DNA of 7,393 nt, taken from positions 1 through 7,393 of the forward strand of contig WQVW01000075.1 of NCBI GenBank assembly GCA_009785655.1. The letters run 5' to 3'. This document shows, piece after piece, positions 1-5,874 of this stretch. The translations under genes were made by a program, and so were the position numbers. The notes under the pieces are model-generated. The model worked only from the letters and a program-made list of their open reading frames with translations. It did not search any database and had not been told where the DNA came from. The stretch is from Oscillospiraceae bacterium. Its GTDB lineage: Bacteria > Bacillota > Clostridia > Oscillospirales > Oscillospiraceae. Position 1 is the first letter of the stretch. Every line of letters starts with the position of its first letter.

Positions 1-1077
1 AAACTCCTCTGTGGGCCAGACGCTTCCGGCAGCTTTCAGGTCACGTATCCTCGCCTCCCACTCCTCGCTTGGATTCACGCGGGATTCCAGTATCAGCCTC
101 GGCAGAATCACTTTCAGACTGCCGCACAGGCTGATATCCGGGCCGATATTTTTGCCGAGTTCAGCCGGGTCAATATCCACATGCAAAACTTGACAATGCT
201 TCGAGTACTCTTTCGTGCTGCCCGTCGCCCGGTCGGAAAAACGCACGCCAAGGGCGATAATCAAATCCGCCTCTGACTGAGCGATGTTCGCGGCGTATCT
301 GCCATGCATTCCTGACATACCGAGATATCGCTCATACGAATACGGAACGGAACCGATTCCCATGATACTCGCCCCCACAGGCGCGCGTAGCTTTTGGGAG
401 AGCTGCATAATATACTCTCCGCAGTCCGACGCTGTCACGCCGCCGCCGCAATAGATATACGGACGCTTGCTTTTTTCGATGGCGGCAATCGCCTCATCAA
501 ACCGGCTTAAATCAGATGGCAGACTCTCGCCGCTTTTCAGCGTTATTTTTAATCCTGGATCGTACTCACATGTGTCTGTTTGAATGTTTTTCGGAATATC
601 AACAAGCACTGGCCCTTTCCTATCTGACATGGCGATAAGAAATGCCTCGCTCAATGCTTTTTGAAGGTCTTTGATGTCCCTGACAACATAGCTATGCTTT
701 ACAATCGGCAGCGTCACGCCGATAATGTCAATTTCCTGAAACGAATCCCGCCCAAGCATTGGCACAGCGACATTGCCGGTGATAAACACAACCGGAACAG
801 AGTCAAGATACGCGTTGGCGATACCTGTGACAAGATTGGTCGCCCCCGGTCCGCTTGTGGCAACAACAACGCCGGGTTTGCCAGAAACCCTGGCATACGC
901 ATCCGCCGCATGCGCGGCACCTTGTTCATGGGCTGACAGAATGTGCGACACCCTGTGCGCGTTCTTATATAACTCATCATAAATATTCAGCACTGACCCG
1001 CCAGGATACCCAAAAACTGTGTCCACCCCGTGCTTTACAAGCTCTTCAATCAGAATTTCAGCACCACTAAGCACCAT
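1..1077 (-). CDS. ilvB: Acetolactate synthase large subunit, N-terminal part (runs off left edge)
   Basis: This encodes the ThDP-dependent enzyme that condenses two pyruvates to acetolactate (or pyruvate with 2-oxobutyrate), the first common step of Val/Leu/Ile synthesis in the cytoplasm. Only 359 residues are present, out of about 550-590 usual for the family. Visible are the N-terminal ThDP-binding domain (about 1-165) with FGYPGG at 22-27, the catalytic Glu51 in AHEQGAAHAADAYAR, the SGPGATN loop and the RDSFQE segment. The central domain (about 190-325) carries LGVRFSDRATG and VDIDPAELGKN. The C-terminal ThDP domain and any ilvN partner lie outside the window. The start is ATG at 1077, preceded by AAGGAGGA 8 nt upstream. 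A nearer-looking ATG at 1082 is out of frame and stops after ten codons. Regulation appears to be by the leader-peptide attenuator directly upstream. A catabolic AlsS-type role cannot be excluded from half a protein, but the branched-chain leader argues for the biosynthetic enzyme. Confidence 0.95.
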   Translation of the reverse strand, partial: MVLSGAEILIEELVKHGVDTVFGYPGGSVLNIYDELYKNAHRVSHILSAHEQGAAHAADAYARVSGKPGVVVATSGPGATNLVTGIANAYLDSVPVVFITGNVAVPMLGRDSFQEIDIIGVTLPIVKHSYVVRDIKDLQKALSEAFLIAMSDRKGPVLVDIPKNIQTDTCEYDPGLKITLKSGESLPSDLSRFDEAIAAIEKSKRPYIYCGGGVTASDCGEYIMQLSQKLRAPVGASIMGIGSVPYSYERYLGMSGMHGRYAANIAQSEADLIIALGVRFSDRATGSTKEYSKHCQVLHVDIDPAELGKNIGPDISLCGSLKVILPRLILESRVNPSEEWEARIRDLKAAGSVWPTEEF

Positions 1078-1084
1078 ACCATAA

Positions 1085-1092
1085 TCCTCCTT
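1085..1092 (-). promoter_or_regulatory. Ribosome binding site of ilvB
   Basis: AAGGAGGA lies 8 nt before the ATG at 1077 and fixes that start over the overlapping out-of-frame ATG at 1082. It lies about 20 nt after the attenuator hairpin, so it is transcribed only when the terminator is read through. Confidence 0.85.
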
Positions 1093-1109
1093 CTGGTGAC
1101 AAAAGTAAC

Positions 1110-1140
1110 AAAAAACCTTGCAGCGTTTGCTGCAAGGTTT
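1110..1140 (-). terminator. Attenuator terminator in the ilvB leader
   Basis: On the minus strand AAACCTTGCAG and CTGCAAGGTTT form a perfect 11-bp stem around a 6-nt loop (CAAACG). A run of six T (1115-1110) follows, the first three of them paired. It sits between the leader peptide and the ilvB ribosome binding site, the place expected of an attenuator. The stretch GCGTTGTGCTG (1186-1176), at the end of the leader ORF, can pair with CAGCAAACGC (1132-1123). That stretch covers the end of the 5' arm, the loop and the first base of the 3' arm, so the pairing would be a competing antiterminator. Confidence 0.88.
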
Positions 1141-1162
1141 AAAAGTACCCGTCTATACTTTT
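1141..1162 (-). other. Small hairpin between leader peptide stop and attenuator
   Basis: AAAAGTA and TACTTTT form a 7-bp AT-rich stem with an 8-nt loop, directly abutting the terminator stem. It could act as a spacer or pause hairpin in the attenuator; that role is inferred. It is thermodynamically weak. Confidence 0.4.
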
Positions 1163-1167
1163 ATCTC

Positions 1168-1266
1168 CTATTCAACAGCACAACGCGAATCAGCATCATT
1201 GAGTACAAGAATACTAATGACGCTAAGGACGACACTAATTATGCTGATATTGGGAGAAAAGCGCAT
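1168..1266 (-). CDS. Ile/Val/Leu-rich leader peptide of the ilvB attenuator
   Basis: This is a 32-residue ORF between the ilvB promoter and the attenuator terminator, with GGAGGAG 6 nt before its ATG. Residues 7-22 read ISIISVVLSVISILVL: twelve of sixteen are Ile, Val or Leu, and the other four are Ser. Such a composition upstream of ilv/leu genes is the signature of ribosome-mediated attenuation, as in enterobacterial ilv and leu operons and corynebacterial ilvBNC. Its function would be the act of translation, not the peptide. Ribosomes starved of charged Ile-, Val- or Leu-tRNA would stall in codons 7-22. With plentiful amino acids the ribosome reaches the stop at 1168-1170 and covers 1176-1186, the antiterminator strand. 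An in-frame ATG further upstream (1446) lies before the promoter and inside the previous gene, so it is not used from this transcript. Confidence 0.85.
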   Translation of the reverse strand: MRFSPNISIISVVLSVISILVLNDADSRCAVE

Positions 1267-1309
1267 TAAAGTCTCCTCCAACAAATGATTTAATACTTTA
1301 ATGTAGGAT

Positions 1310-1338
1310 AGCATAACATACCCACACACGCGTGTCAA
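1310..1338 (-). promoter_or_regulatory. Sigma-A promoter of leader peptide and ilvB
   Basis: A consensus TTGACA (-35, 1338-1333) is separated by exactly 17 nt from TATGCT (-10, 1315-1310), with an extended -10 TG one base upstream. The transcript would begin near A1304 or A1302, giving a leader of about 225 nt before ilvB. The spacer holds the 10-bp palindrome ACACGCGTGT (1326-1335), which may be chance or an operator. Confidence 0.85.
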
Positions 1339-1369
1339 CCGTTTTTTGCAATTTGGCACCGCATCTCTT

Positions 1370-2761
1370 TCACTCAAACAAAGTTTCGGCGATTGTGAAC
1401 AATTCCCGCGAATCCCAGTCCACGTCGTTGGGTAAAACAACGACATAATCGTCCAGCTTTATCACGCGGTATGGGAAAATACGCTCTATTGCTGACTGGC
1501 TGATGAACGGAATCGTACGATGTATCAGCGGGCCATCTGTGTCGTTTGTCTCCATATGATACACCACGCCGGCAAATGTAGTGATCGTCAGATACAACGC
1601 CGTGGAATCATGCTCCCAGCGACTCCACTCATAGCCCTGCATGGACTCGGCAAAGTGCCGCACAGGCAGATACAATTCCCCCGTTCCGTGCCGTGTAAAG
1701 ATATTTGTATGTCGCGCCTCATTTATCGACATGGGCTGTCCGTGCGCCAGATAAATCGGGGAACCAAATCTATAAATTTGCGGGATGCTTGATATAACCT
1801 CTATATCTTCCATTGAATCAAGCCGCACATGCATTTGATGGATCAGCGCATCAATCTGCGGTCCCAGCACCGGTGTCAAACTGCCTTGGTCATCATAGAG
1901 CAGATATCCGGTATAAATGCCGTAAAATCCGAGAGATTGCAATTCAACTGCCCGATTTGCGCAGTTCACTGTGTGGGCAAAAAATCTTGTCGCTGATAAG
2001 TCAAGATACGCCGCGTACTGCTCAGTCACCAACCCATCAAATATAGCAACGCCGAATATCTGATCCTGCCATTGATCTATCAGTGCCGCAACTTCTGCTG
2101 GTGCGGACAGTATCTCATGCGGGAGCTCATACAGCGTCACAATCACATCACCAAACCCCATGGCTTTGATATATGGCACATCCTCAAATGCATACGCCTG
2201 GACGATAAACCGGTATATATGTTCCGGAAAGCGCGTTGTGATAACGTGCAGTGCGGAATAATCACCATCTTTCGTGTCTGTAATAATGCGTATATTCCAG
2301 TGCTCTGTGAGAAAGTCGATCAACATATCTAAATCCATCGGCGTAAATCGGTTAAATATTTTGTACTGCAAAAAATCTGAATGAGACACAGGCATGTTCG
2401 GCGCGCCCGGCACACGTCCCGTCATGAAATCCCAGTCATGATTTAATACAATCTCACCATCTGCCGTTGTGATAAAATCCATCTCAATAAACAAATGCCC
2501 CACGGCCGCACTATTATATAGTGCCTCCAAGGAATTCGTGCCGCCGAATCCATCAATCGCCCCGCCGGCGTGTGCCACAAGCATCAACCTATCCGATGAT
2601 TGCTGCGCCGCGGGTGGCAGCGTGAGGTCTGGTTCATTCCCCTCATAAACAGTATATTCCGTTGGCTCATCTGCTGGCAAATCATTGGAACATTGAGTGC
2701 AAGCGGCACTCAAACTAAAGCAGATAACCAATAAGCATATGATGCTGATTTTTTTTGTCAT
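1370..2761 (-). CDS. GDPD-family lipoprotein with C-terminal stalk domain
   Basis: This 463-residue secreted protein resembles glycerophosphodiester phosphodiesterases, which split glycerophosphodiesters into an alcohol and glycerol 3-phosphate, usually with a divalent metal. Residues 1-20 form a signal peptide (MTKK, then a hydrophobic stretch) ending in SAAC, with Cys21 as the probable lipidated residue and an acidic linker following. The GDPD-like core (about 60-310) has AHAGG with His64, TNSLEA near 76-80, Glu93 and Asp95 in IEMDF, and the second catalytic His108 in LNHD. The usual Arg of the HRG motif is replaced by Ala, as I recall for a Bacillota HAGG subfamily. From about 333 on, LYLPVRHFAESM followed by a strand pattern resembles copper-amine-oxidase-N domains, often wall- or matrix-binding. 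Start choice: AGGAG overlaps a GTG at 2770, so ATG 2761, 8 nt after it, is correct. The stop lies 31 nt before the ilvB -35 box with no clear terminator between. Substrate unknown; a phosphatidylinositol-specific phospholipase-like activity is the alternative. Confidence 0.85.
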   Translation of the reverse strand: MTKKISIICLLVICFSLSAACTQCSNDLPADEPTEYTVYEGNEPDLTLPPAAQQSSDRLMLVAHAGGAIDGFGGTNSLEALYNSAAVGHLFIEMDFITTADGEIVLNHDWDFMTGRVPGAPNMPVSHSDFLQYKIFNRFTPMDLDMLIDFLTEHWNIRIITDTKDGDYSALHVITTRFPEHIYRFIVQAYAFEDVPYIKAMGFGDVIVTLYELPHEILSAPAEVAALIDQWQDQIFGVAIFDGLVTEQYAAYLDLSATRFFAHTVNCANRAVELQSLGFYGIYTGYLLYDDQGSLTPVLGPQIDALIHQMHVRLDSMEDIEVISSIPQIYRFGSPIYLAHGQPMSINEARHTNIFTRHGTGELYLPVRHFAESMQGYEWSRWEHDSTALYLTITTFAGVVYHMETNDTDGPLIHRTIPFISQSAIERIFPYRVIKLDDYVVVLPNDVDWDSRELFTIAETLFE

Positions 2762-2769
2762 GCAAGCCA

Positions 2770-2774
2770 CTCCT
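2770..2774 (-). promoter_or_regulatory. Ribosome binding site that sets the lipoprotein start
   Basis: AGGAG is followed 8 nt later by ATG 2761 (MTKK, a typical signal-peptide N-terminus). It overlaps the GTG at 2770-2768, which therefore cannot be the start. Confidence 0.8.
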
Positions 2775-2796
2775 ATGCGTGAAACAATTCGAGGTC

Positions 2797-2825
2797 ATTG
2801 TACCATATTCTGACCGCCAGTACAA
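2797..2825 (-). promoter_or_regulatory. Promoter of the GDPD-like lipoprotein
   Basis: On the minus strand TTGTAC (2825-2820), 17 nt, then TACAAT (2802-2797), with the extended -10 TGG before it. The -35 is only a partial match, but spacing, extended -10 and position (about 30 nt before the ribosome binding site) fit. It lies back to back with the plus-strand promoter at 2838. Confidence 0.65.
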
Positions 2826-2837
2826 CCCAACAAAGGA

Positions 2838-2866
2838 TTGACAACCATATGAACATGCCATATAAT
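2838..2866 (+). promoter_or_regulatory. Perfect sigma-A promoter of the Mn2+ riboswitch and ATPase
   Basis: TTGACA and TATAAT, both exact consensus, are spaced by exactly 17 nt. Transcription would start near 2872-2874, at the 5' edge of riboswitch helix P1. So strong a promoter suggests constitutive initiation, with control left to the riboswitch. Confidence 0.9.
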
Positions 2867-2874
2867 TGACAAAT

Positions 2875-2995
2875 CAAAGGGGAGTAGTTGTTGGACTGTC
2901 TCGGCATGTCCAAAATAAAGTCGTCATCTCGTGAGACGATGCGTCTCACCGGCTTTATTGACACCATTGCTCATGGGTGTTTAGCAAGACCTTTG
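2875..2995 (+). ncRNA. yybP-ykoY Mn2+ riboswitch aptamer
   Basis: The sequence holds the hallmark AAAGGGGAGTAG (2876-2887) and the closing TTTAGCAAGACCTTTG (2980-2995). These are the two conserved ends of the yybP-ykoY family, which binds Mn2+. Helices visible: P1, CAAAGG with CCTTTG (2875-2880/2990-2995); a 6-bp stem TTGGAC/GTCCAA (2891-2896/2908-2913); a long arm with AATAAAG/CTTTATT (2914-2920/2953-2959) and GTGAGAC/GTCTCAC (2931-2937/2943-2949), separated by the conserved internal loop TCGTCATCTC opposite CGG; and ACACC/GGTGT (2961-2965/2976-2980). The P1 3' strand is shared with the terminator stem that follows, so ligand binding should prevent termination: a Mn2+-ON switch. Family members commonly precede Mn2+ exporters (MntP, TerC-like proteins, P-type ATPases). 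Confidence 0.93.
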
Positions 2996-3025
2996 CCAAT
3001 ACTATTGGCAAAGGTCTTTTTCTTT
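2986..3025 (+). terminator. Riboswitch expression platform: intrinsic terminator
   Basis: AAGACCTTTGCCAAT (2986-3000) pairs perfectly with ATTGGCAAAGGTCTT (3004-3018) around a 3-nt loop, followed by TTTTTCTTT. Its 5' arm includes CCTTTG, the 3' strand of aptamer helix P1. The two structures are therefore mutually exclusive, and Mn2+ binding should allow read-through into the ATPase. Confidence 0.93.
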
Positions 3026-3032
3026 GCCGTAC

Positions 3033-3040
3033 AAAGGAGA
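3033..3040 (+). promoter_or_regulatory. Ribosome binding site supporting the TTG start
   Basis: AAAGGAGA is followed 8 nt later by TTG 3049. No ATG or GTG lies nearby in frame, and the peptide starting at the TTG begins directly with the family's N-terminal domain. Confidence 0.8.
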
Positions 3041-3048
3041 AATAAACA

Positions 3049-5646
3049 TTGGAAAACTATCAAAAATCAAAAGAAGCGTTGTGGAAAGAACTCAATACAT
3101 CCGAACACGGGCTGTCGGTTGAAGACGCTGAAAAACGCCTGATTACCGGGGGATACAACGAACTCCAGCAGCGCAAGCGAACGCCGTTATGGAAACTGTT
3201 CGCCGATGCCTGGAAAGACCCGATGATGATTATTTTGTCTATTGTGGTGATCATCCAACTGGTGCTGGGTGAAATTGTCGAATCGATAGTCATCCTCGCT
3301 GTGCTGATTGTAAACTCGATAATCTCGGTTATCCAGACGCGAAAAGCGGAAAGTTCGTTAGACGCGCTGCGGGATATCAGCGCACCGATAGCAAAAGTCC
3401 GGCGCGGCGGCAAAATGCTGACAGTGCCGGCAAAAGAATTGACTCCCGGAGACATCGTCTTGTTGGAGGCCGGCGACTTTGTACCGGCGGACGGCAGAAT
3501 CATCACATGCAGCTCCCTGAAAGTGGACGAGGGCATCCTTACCGGGGAATCGGAACCTGTGTTGAAGCTGGATGAAGTGCTGTCTGGCGACCTCTCTCTC
3601 GGCGACAGGAAGAATATGGTCTACAGCGGAACCATCGCCGTTTACGGGCGGGCAGAATTTTTGGTCACCGCCACAGGCAAAAATGCAGAAATCGGCAAAA
3701 TCGCCGAATTGATCGAAACAGCGCAGGACAGACAGACTCCGCTGCAAAGAAGGCTGGAAAAGTTCAGCAAAAAGCTCGGCATCATAATTTTAGTGCTGTG
3801 CGCATTGATCTTTGCCATCCAGACCGCGCGAGTGCTGACGACCGGAGAGGATACGCGCAACGGAATATTAAACGCGTTTCTGTTCGCCATCGCAGTGGCC
3901 GTTGCCGCAATACCGGAGGCATTGAGTTCTATTGTGACAATAGTCCTGGCCGTGGGTACGAAGAAAATGGCCAGCCGGAATGCCATCGTCCGAAAACTCC
4001 CGGCTGTGGAGGCATTGGGCAGTGCGGGCGTGATCTGCACCGACAAGACCGGAACGTTGACGCAAAACAAAATGACGGTGGCGGATTACTTTCTGCCGGA
4101 AAGCATCGATATCCGTGACTCACTTTTAATGCAAGCAATGGTACTCTGCAACACAGCGACGATCAAATCCGACGGTACTGCAATTGGCGACCCGACCGAG
4201 ACGGCGTTATTGAACTTTTGCGAAAATTCCGGAGATTCCGTTGAAGCAATCCGATCCCATTGCAGATTGTTGGCTGATCTGCCGTTCGATTCTGACAGGA
4301 AGCTGATGAGTACGATGCACGACATGGATGTCAGGCGGATCATCACCAAAGGCGCACCGGATGTGTTGTTTTCCCGCTGCACAAACGTGCTTATAGACGG
4401 CGAAATCCGTCCGTTTACCGACGATGTGAAATCCCAGTTTGAGCAGGCCAACGAGAACTTCAGCCACAGGGCACTGCGCGTGTTGGCCTATGCCGCCAAA
4501 CCAGTTGATTCTGGTAAATCAGCACTGGAGTTTGGGGACGAGCAGCAGCTTATACTCATCGGCCTGACGGCGATGATCGACCCGCCGCGTACGGAAGTAC
4601 CCGATTCTATCGCCCAGGCGAAAAACGCGCATATCAAAACAGTCATGATCACCGGCGACCACAAAACAACCGCTTTTGCCATCGCCCAAGAGATTGGCAT
4701 CGCGCAAGCGGGCGATATCGCCCTCACCGGCGCGGAGCTGGACGCTATGTCAGACAATGATTTGGACGCGCAATTGGAATCCATTTCCGTCTATGCCCGG
4801 GTTTCGCCGGAGAATAAAATACGCATAGTTAGGGCTTGGCAGAAAAAAGGCCGGATCACCGCGATGACGGGTGACGGCGTCAATGACGCGCCGTCACTGA
4901 AACAAGCAGACATCGGCATTGCCATGGGCAGCGGAACCGAGGTGGCAAAAAATGCCGCCGCAATGATTTTGACCGATGACAACTTTGTATCCATCATCGG
5001 TGCGATTGCGATCGGCAGGACTATTTTCGACAACATCAAAAAGGCCGTTGGATATCTGTTCTCAGGGAATCTTGGCGGCATTATCGTGATCTTATTTGCC
5101 ATGCTGGCGGGATGGGACATGCCGCTGACGGCACTGCAGATACTTTTTATCAACCTGGTTAACGATGCACTGCCTGCCATCGCCCTGGGGTTGGAAAAAG
5201 GTGAACCCAACATCATGTCCCGCCCGCCAAGGGATATGAACGAGGGCATTTTTGGCGGCGGACTTTTCTTCAGCGTGATAGTTCGCGGAGTAATCATCGG
5301 CATCGCGGCAATCCTGGCTCAATATATTGGCATGATCGCGTTTAGTCCGGAAATCGCCAGCGCGATGGTGTTTACAACACTGATTTTCGCCAGAACTCTG
5401 CAGACATTCTCCTCAAGATCAAACAGTCAAACCGTGCCGCAGATTGGATTTTTCAGCAATATGTATGTCGTTACCGCCGTGGTGATATGCTTTTGTCTAT
5501 ACGGATTAACCATACTGCCGGGTATCCGGGAGATATTCTATATTCCAAGCACGTTCGGACTATCCGGCTGGAGTATCGCCGCTGGGTTGGGCTTGGGGGC
5601 AGTGGTGGTTATAGAGCTGGTGAAGCTGATTCGGAAGTTGGTTTGA
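3049..5646 (+). CDS. P2-type cation-transporting ATPase, predicted Mn2+ exporter
   Basis: This 865-residue ATP-driven membrane pump is complete. In order: the cation-ATPase N-terminal domain (about 1-70), TM1-2, the actuator domain with TGES at 165-168, and TM3-4 with PEAL at 289-292. Then come the phosphorylation site DKTGTLT (Asp332), the nucleotide-binding domain with KGAPD at 434-438, DPPR at 511-514, MITGD ending at 537, the hinge TGDGVNDAP at 607-615, and six C-terminal membrane segments. The length and motifs match bacterial SERCA/PMR1-like pumps. Ion-site residues by alignment to SERCA: Glu290 (M4), Asn702 and Asp706 (M6) are kept, but the M5 glutamate position is Gly677 (SGNLGG), as expected for a single-site pump such as the Ca2+/Mn2+ pump PMR1. 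The Mn2+ riboswitch upstream points to Mn2+ export, like riboswitch-controlled lactococcal YoaB and pneumococcal MgtA. Annotation as a Ca2+ ATPase is the alternative. The start is TTG. It appears monocistronic. Confidence 0.93.
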   Translation: MENYQKSKEALWKELNTSEHGLSVEDAEKRLITGGYNELQQRKRTPLWKLFADAWKDPMMIILSIVVIIQLVLGEIVESIVILAVLIVNSIISVIQTRKAESSLDALRDISAPIAKVRRGGKMLTVPAKELTPGDIVLLEAGDFVPADGRIITCSSLKVDEGILTGESEPVLKLDEVLSGDLSLGDRKNMVYSGTIAVYGRAEFLVTATGKNAEIGKIAELIETAQDRQTPLQRRLEKFSKKLGIIILVLCALIFAIQTARVLTTGEDTRNGILNAFLFAIAVAVAAIPEALSSIVTIVLAVGTKKMASRNAIVRKLPAVEALGSAGVICTDKTGTLTQNKMTVADYFLPESIDIRDSLLMQAMVLCNTATIKSDGTAIGDPTETALLNFCENSGDSVEAIRSHCRLLADLPFDSDRKLMSTMHDMDVRRIITKGAPDVLFSRCTNVLIDGEIRPFTDDVKSQFEQANENFSHRALRVLAYAAKPVDSGKSALEFGDEQQLILIGLTAMIDPPRTEVPDSIAQAKNAHIKTVMITGDHKTTAFAIAQEIGIAQAGDIALTGAELDAMSDNDLDAQLESISVYARVSPENKIRIVRAWQKKGRITAMTGDGVNDAPSLKQADIGIAMGSGTEVAKNAAAMILTDDNFVSIIGAIAIGRTIFDNIKKAVGYLFSGNLGGIIVILFAMLAGWDMPLTALQILFINLVNDALPAIALGLEKGEPNIMSRPPRDMNEGIFGGGLFFSVIVRGVIIGIAAILAQYIGMIAFSPEIASAMVFTTLIFARTLQTFSSRSNSQTVPQIGFFSNMYVVTAVVICFCLYGLTILPGIREIFYIPSTFGLSGWSIAAGLGLGAVVVIELVKLIRKLV

Positions 5647-5652
5647 CATTGC

Positions 5653-5797
5653 GGCGCAAAACACCCACCGACTGCGGTCGGCACCCTCTTTTACTAAAGA
5701 TGGCTGGAACGGGAGATGGGGATGCCAAAAATAAAGCCCTCGTCTTTGCCCTCTTTAGTTAAAGAGGGTGGCTCCACAGAGCCGGGTGTTTTGTTCC
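5653..5797. repeat. Inverted pair of palindromic REP-like repeats
   Basis: Two units of about 50 nt face each other: left 5653-5703 and right 5749-5797. The left unit, reverse-complemented, matches the right one through TCTTTAGT, AAAGAGGGTG and GGGTGTTTTG. Together they fold into a four-armed figure: outer stem AAAACACCC/GGGTGTTTT (5658-5666/5784-5792), side hairpins CCGAC/GTCGG (5668-5672/5677-5681) and GGCTC/GAGCC (5770-5774/5779-5783), and a 19-bp central stem with one mismatch (5682-5700/5752-5770). Each unit also has its own inner palindrome, best seen in CTCTTTAGTTAAAGAG. A 45-nt core separates the units and no ORF lies within. It starts 6 nt after the ATPase stop and may double as its terminator. 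No target duplication is evident. Confidence 0.8.
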
Positions 5798-5810
5798 ACG
5801 TTTTTTATTA

Positions 5811-5840
5811 TTGCGATAACATCCACATGTGTGTTATACT
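5811..5840 (+). promoter_or_regulatory. Promoter of the SDR gene
   Basis: TTGCGA (5811-5816), 18 nt, TATACT (5835-5840), with an extended -10 TG at 5832-5833. The -35 is weak and the -10 good. It leaves a leader of about 37 nt before the start codon. Confidence 0.7.
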
Positions 5841-5868
5841 TTGGAGAAGTTCAAAAACAGAGAATTTT

Positions 5869-5874
5869 AGGAGG
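5869..5874 (+). promoter_or_regulatory. Ribosome binding site that sets the SDR start
   Basis: A perfect AGGAGG stands 9 nt before ATG 5884. It excludes the longer reading frame from 5716, whose extra 56 codons run through the repeat and the promoter. Confidence 0.88.

Noticed and set aside
661..1070. Several open frames on both strands of the ilvB region
   Set aside because: They are shadows of the ilvB frame, which is continuous over 359 codons with conserved motifs.
1078..1310. T-box riboswitch upstream of ilvB
   Set aside because: Expected for a Bacillota ilv gene, but the T-box antiterminator sequence and specifier-loop stem I are absent and the leader is too short. The peptide-attenuator reading explains the region better.
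1339..1369. Terminator between the lipoprotein gene and the ilvB promoter
   Set aside because: No stable stem followed by a T-run is visible on the minus strand here, so some read-through into the ilvB leader is possible.
1168..1446. 92-residue ORF starting at 1446
   Set aside because: Its first 60 codons lie inside the lipoprotein gene and across the ilvB promoter. Only the last 32 codons, from the ATG at 1266 with its own ribosome binding site, are credible.
2762..2770. GTG at 2770 as the lipoprotein start
   Set aside because: It overlaps the AGGAG itself; ATG 2761 has correct spacing and gives a cleaner signal peptide.
3060..5322. Long minus-strand frames opposite the ATPase
   Set aside because: They are antisense shadows; the plus-strand frame carries every P-type ATPase motif in order.
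5658..5792. Insertion sequence with terminal inverted repeats
   Set aside because: The element is about 140 nt, encodes nothing and shows no target-site duplication; a palindromic REP-like pair describes it better.
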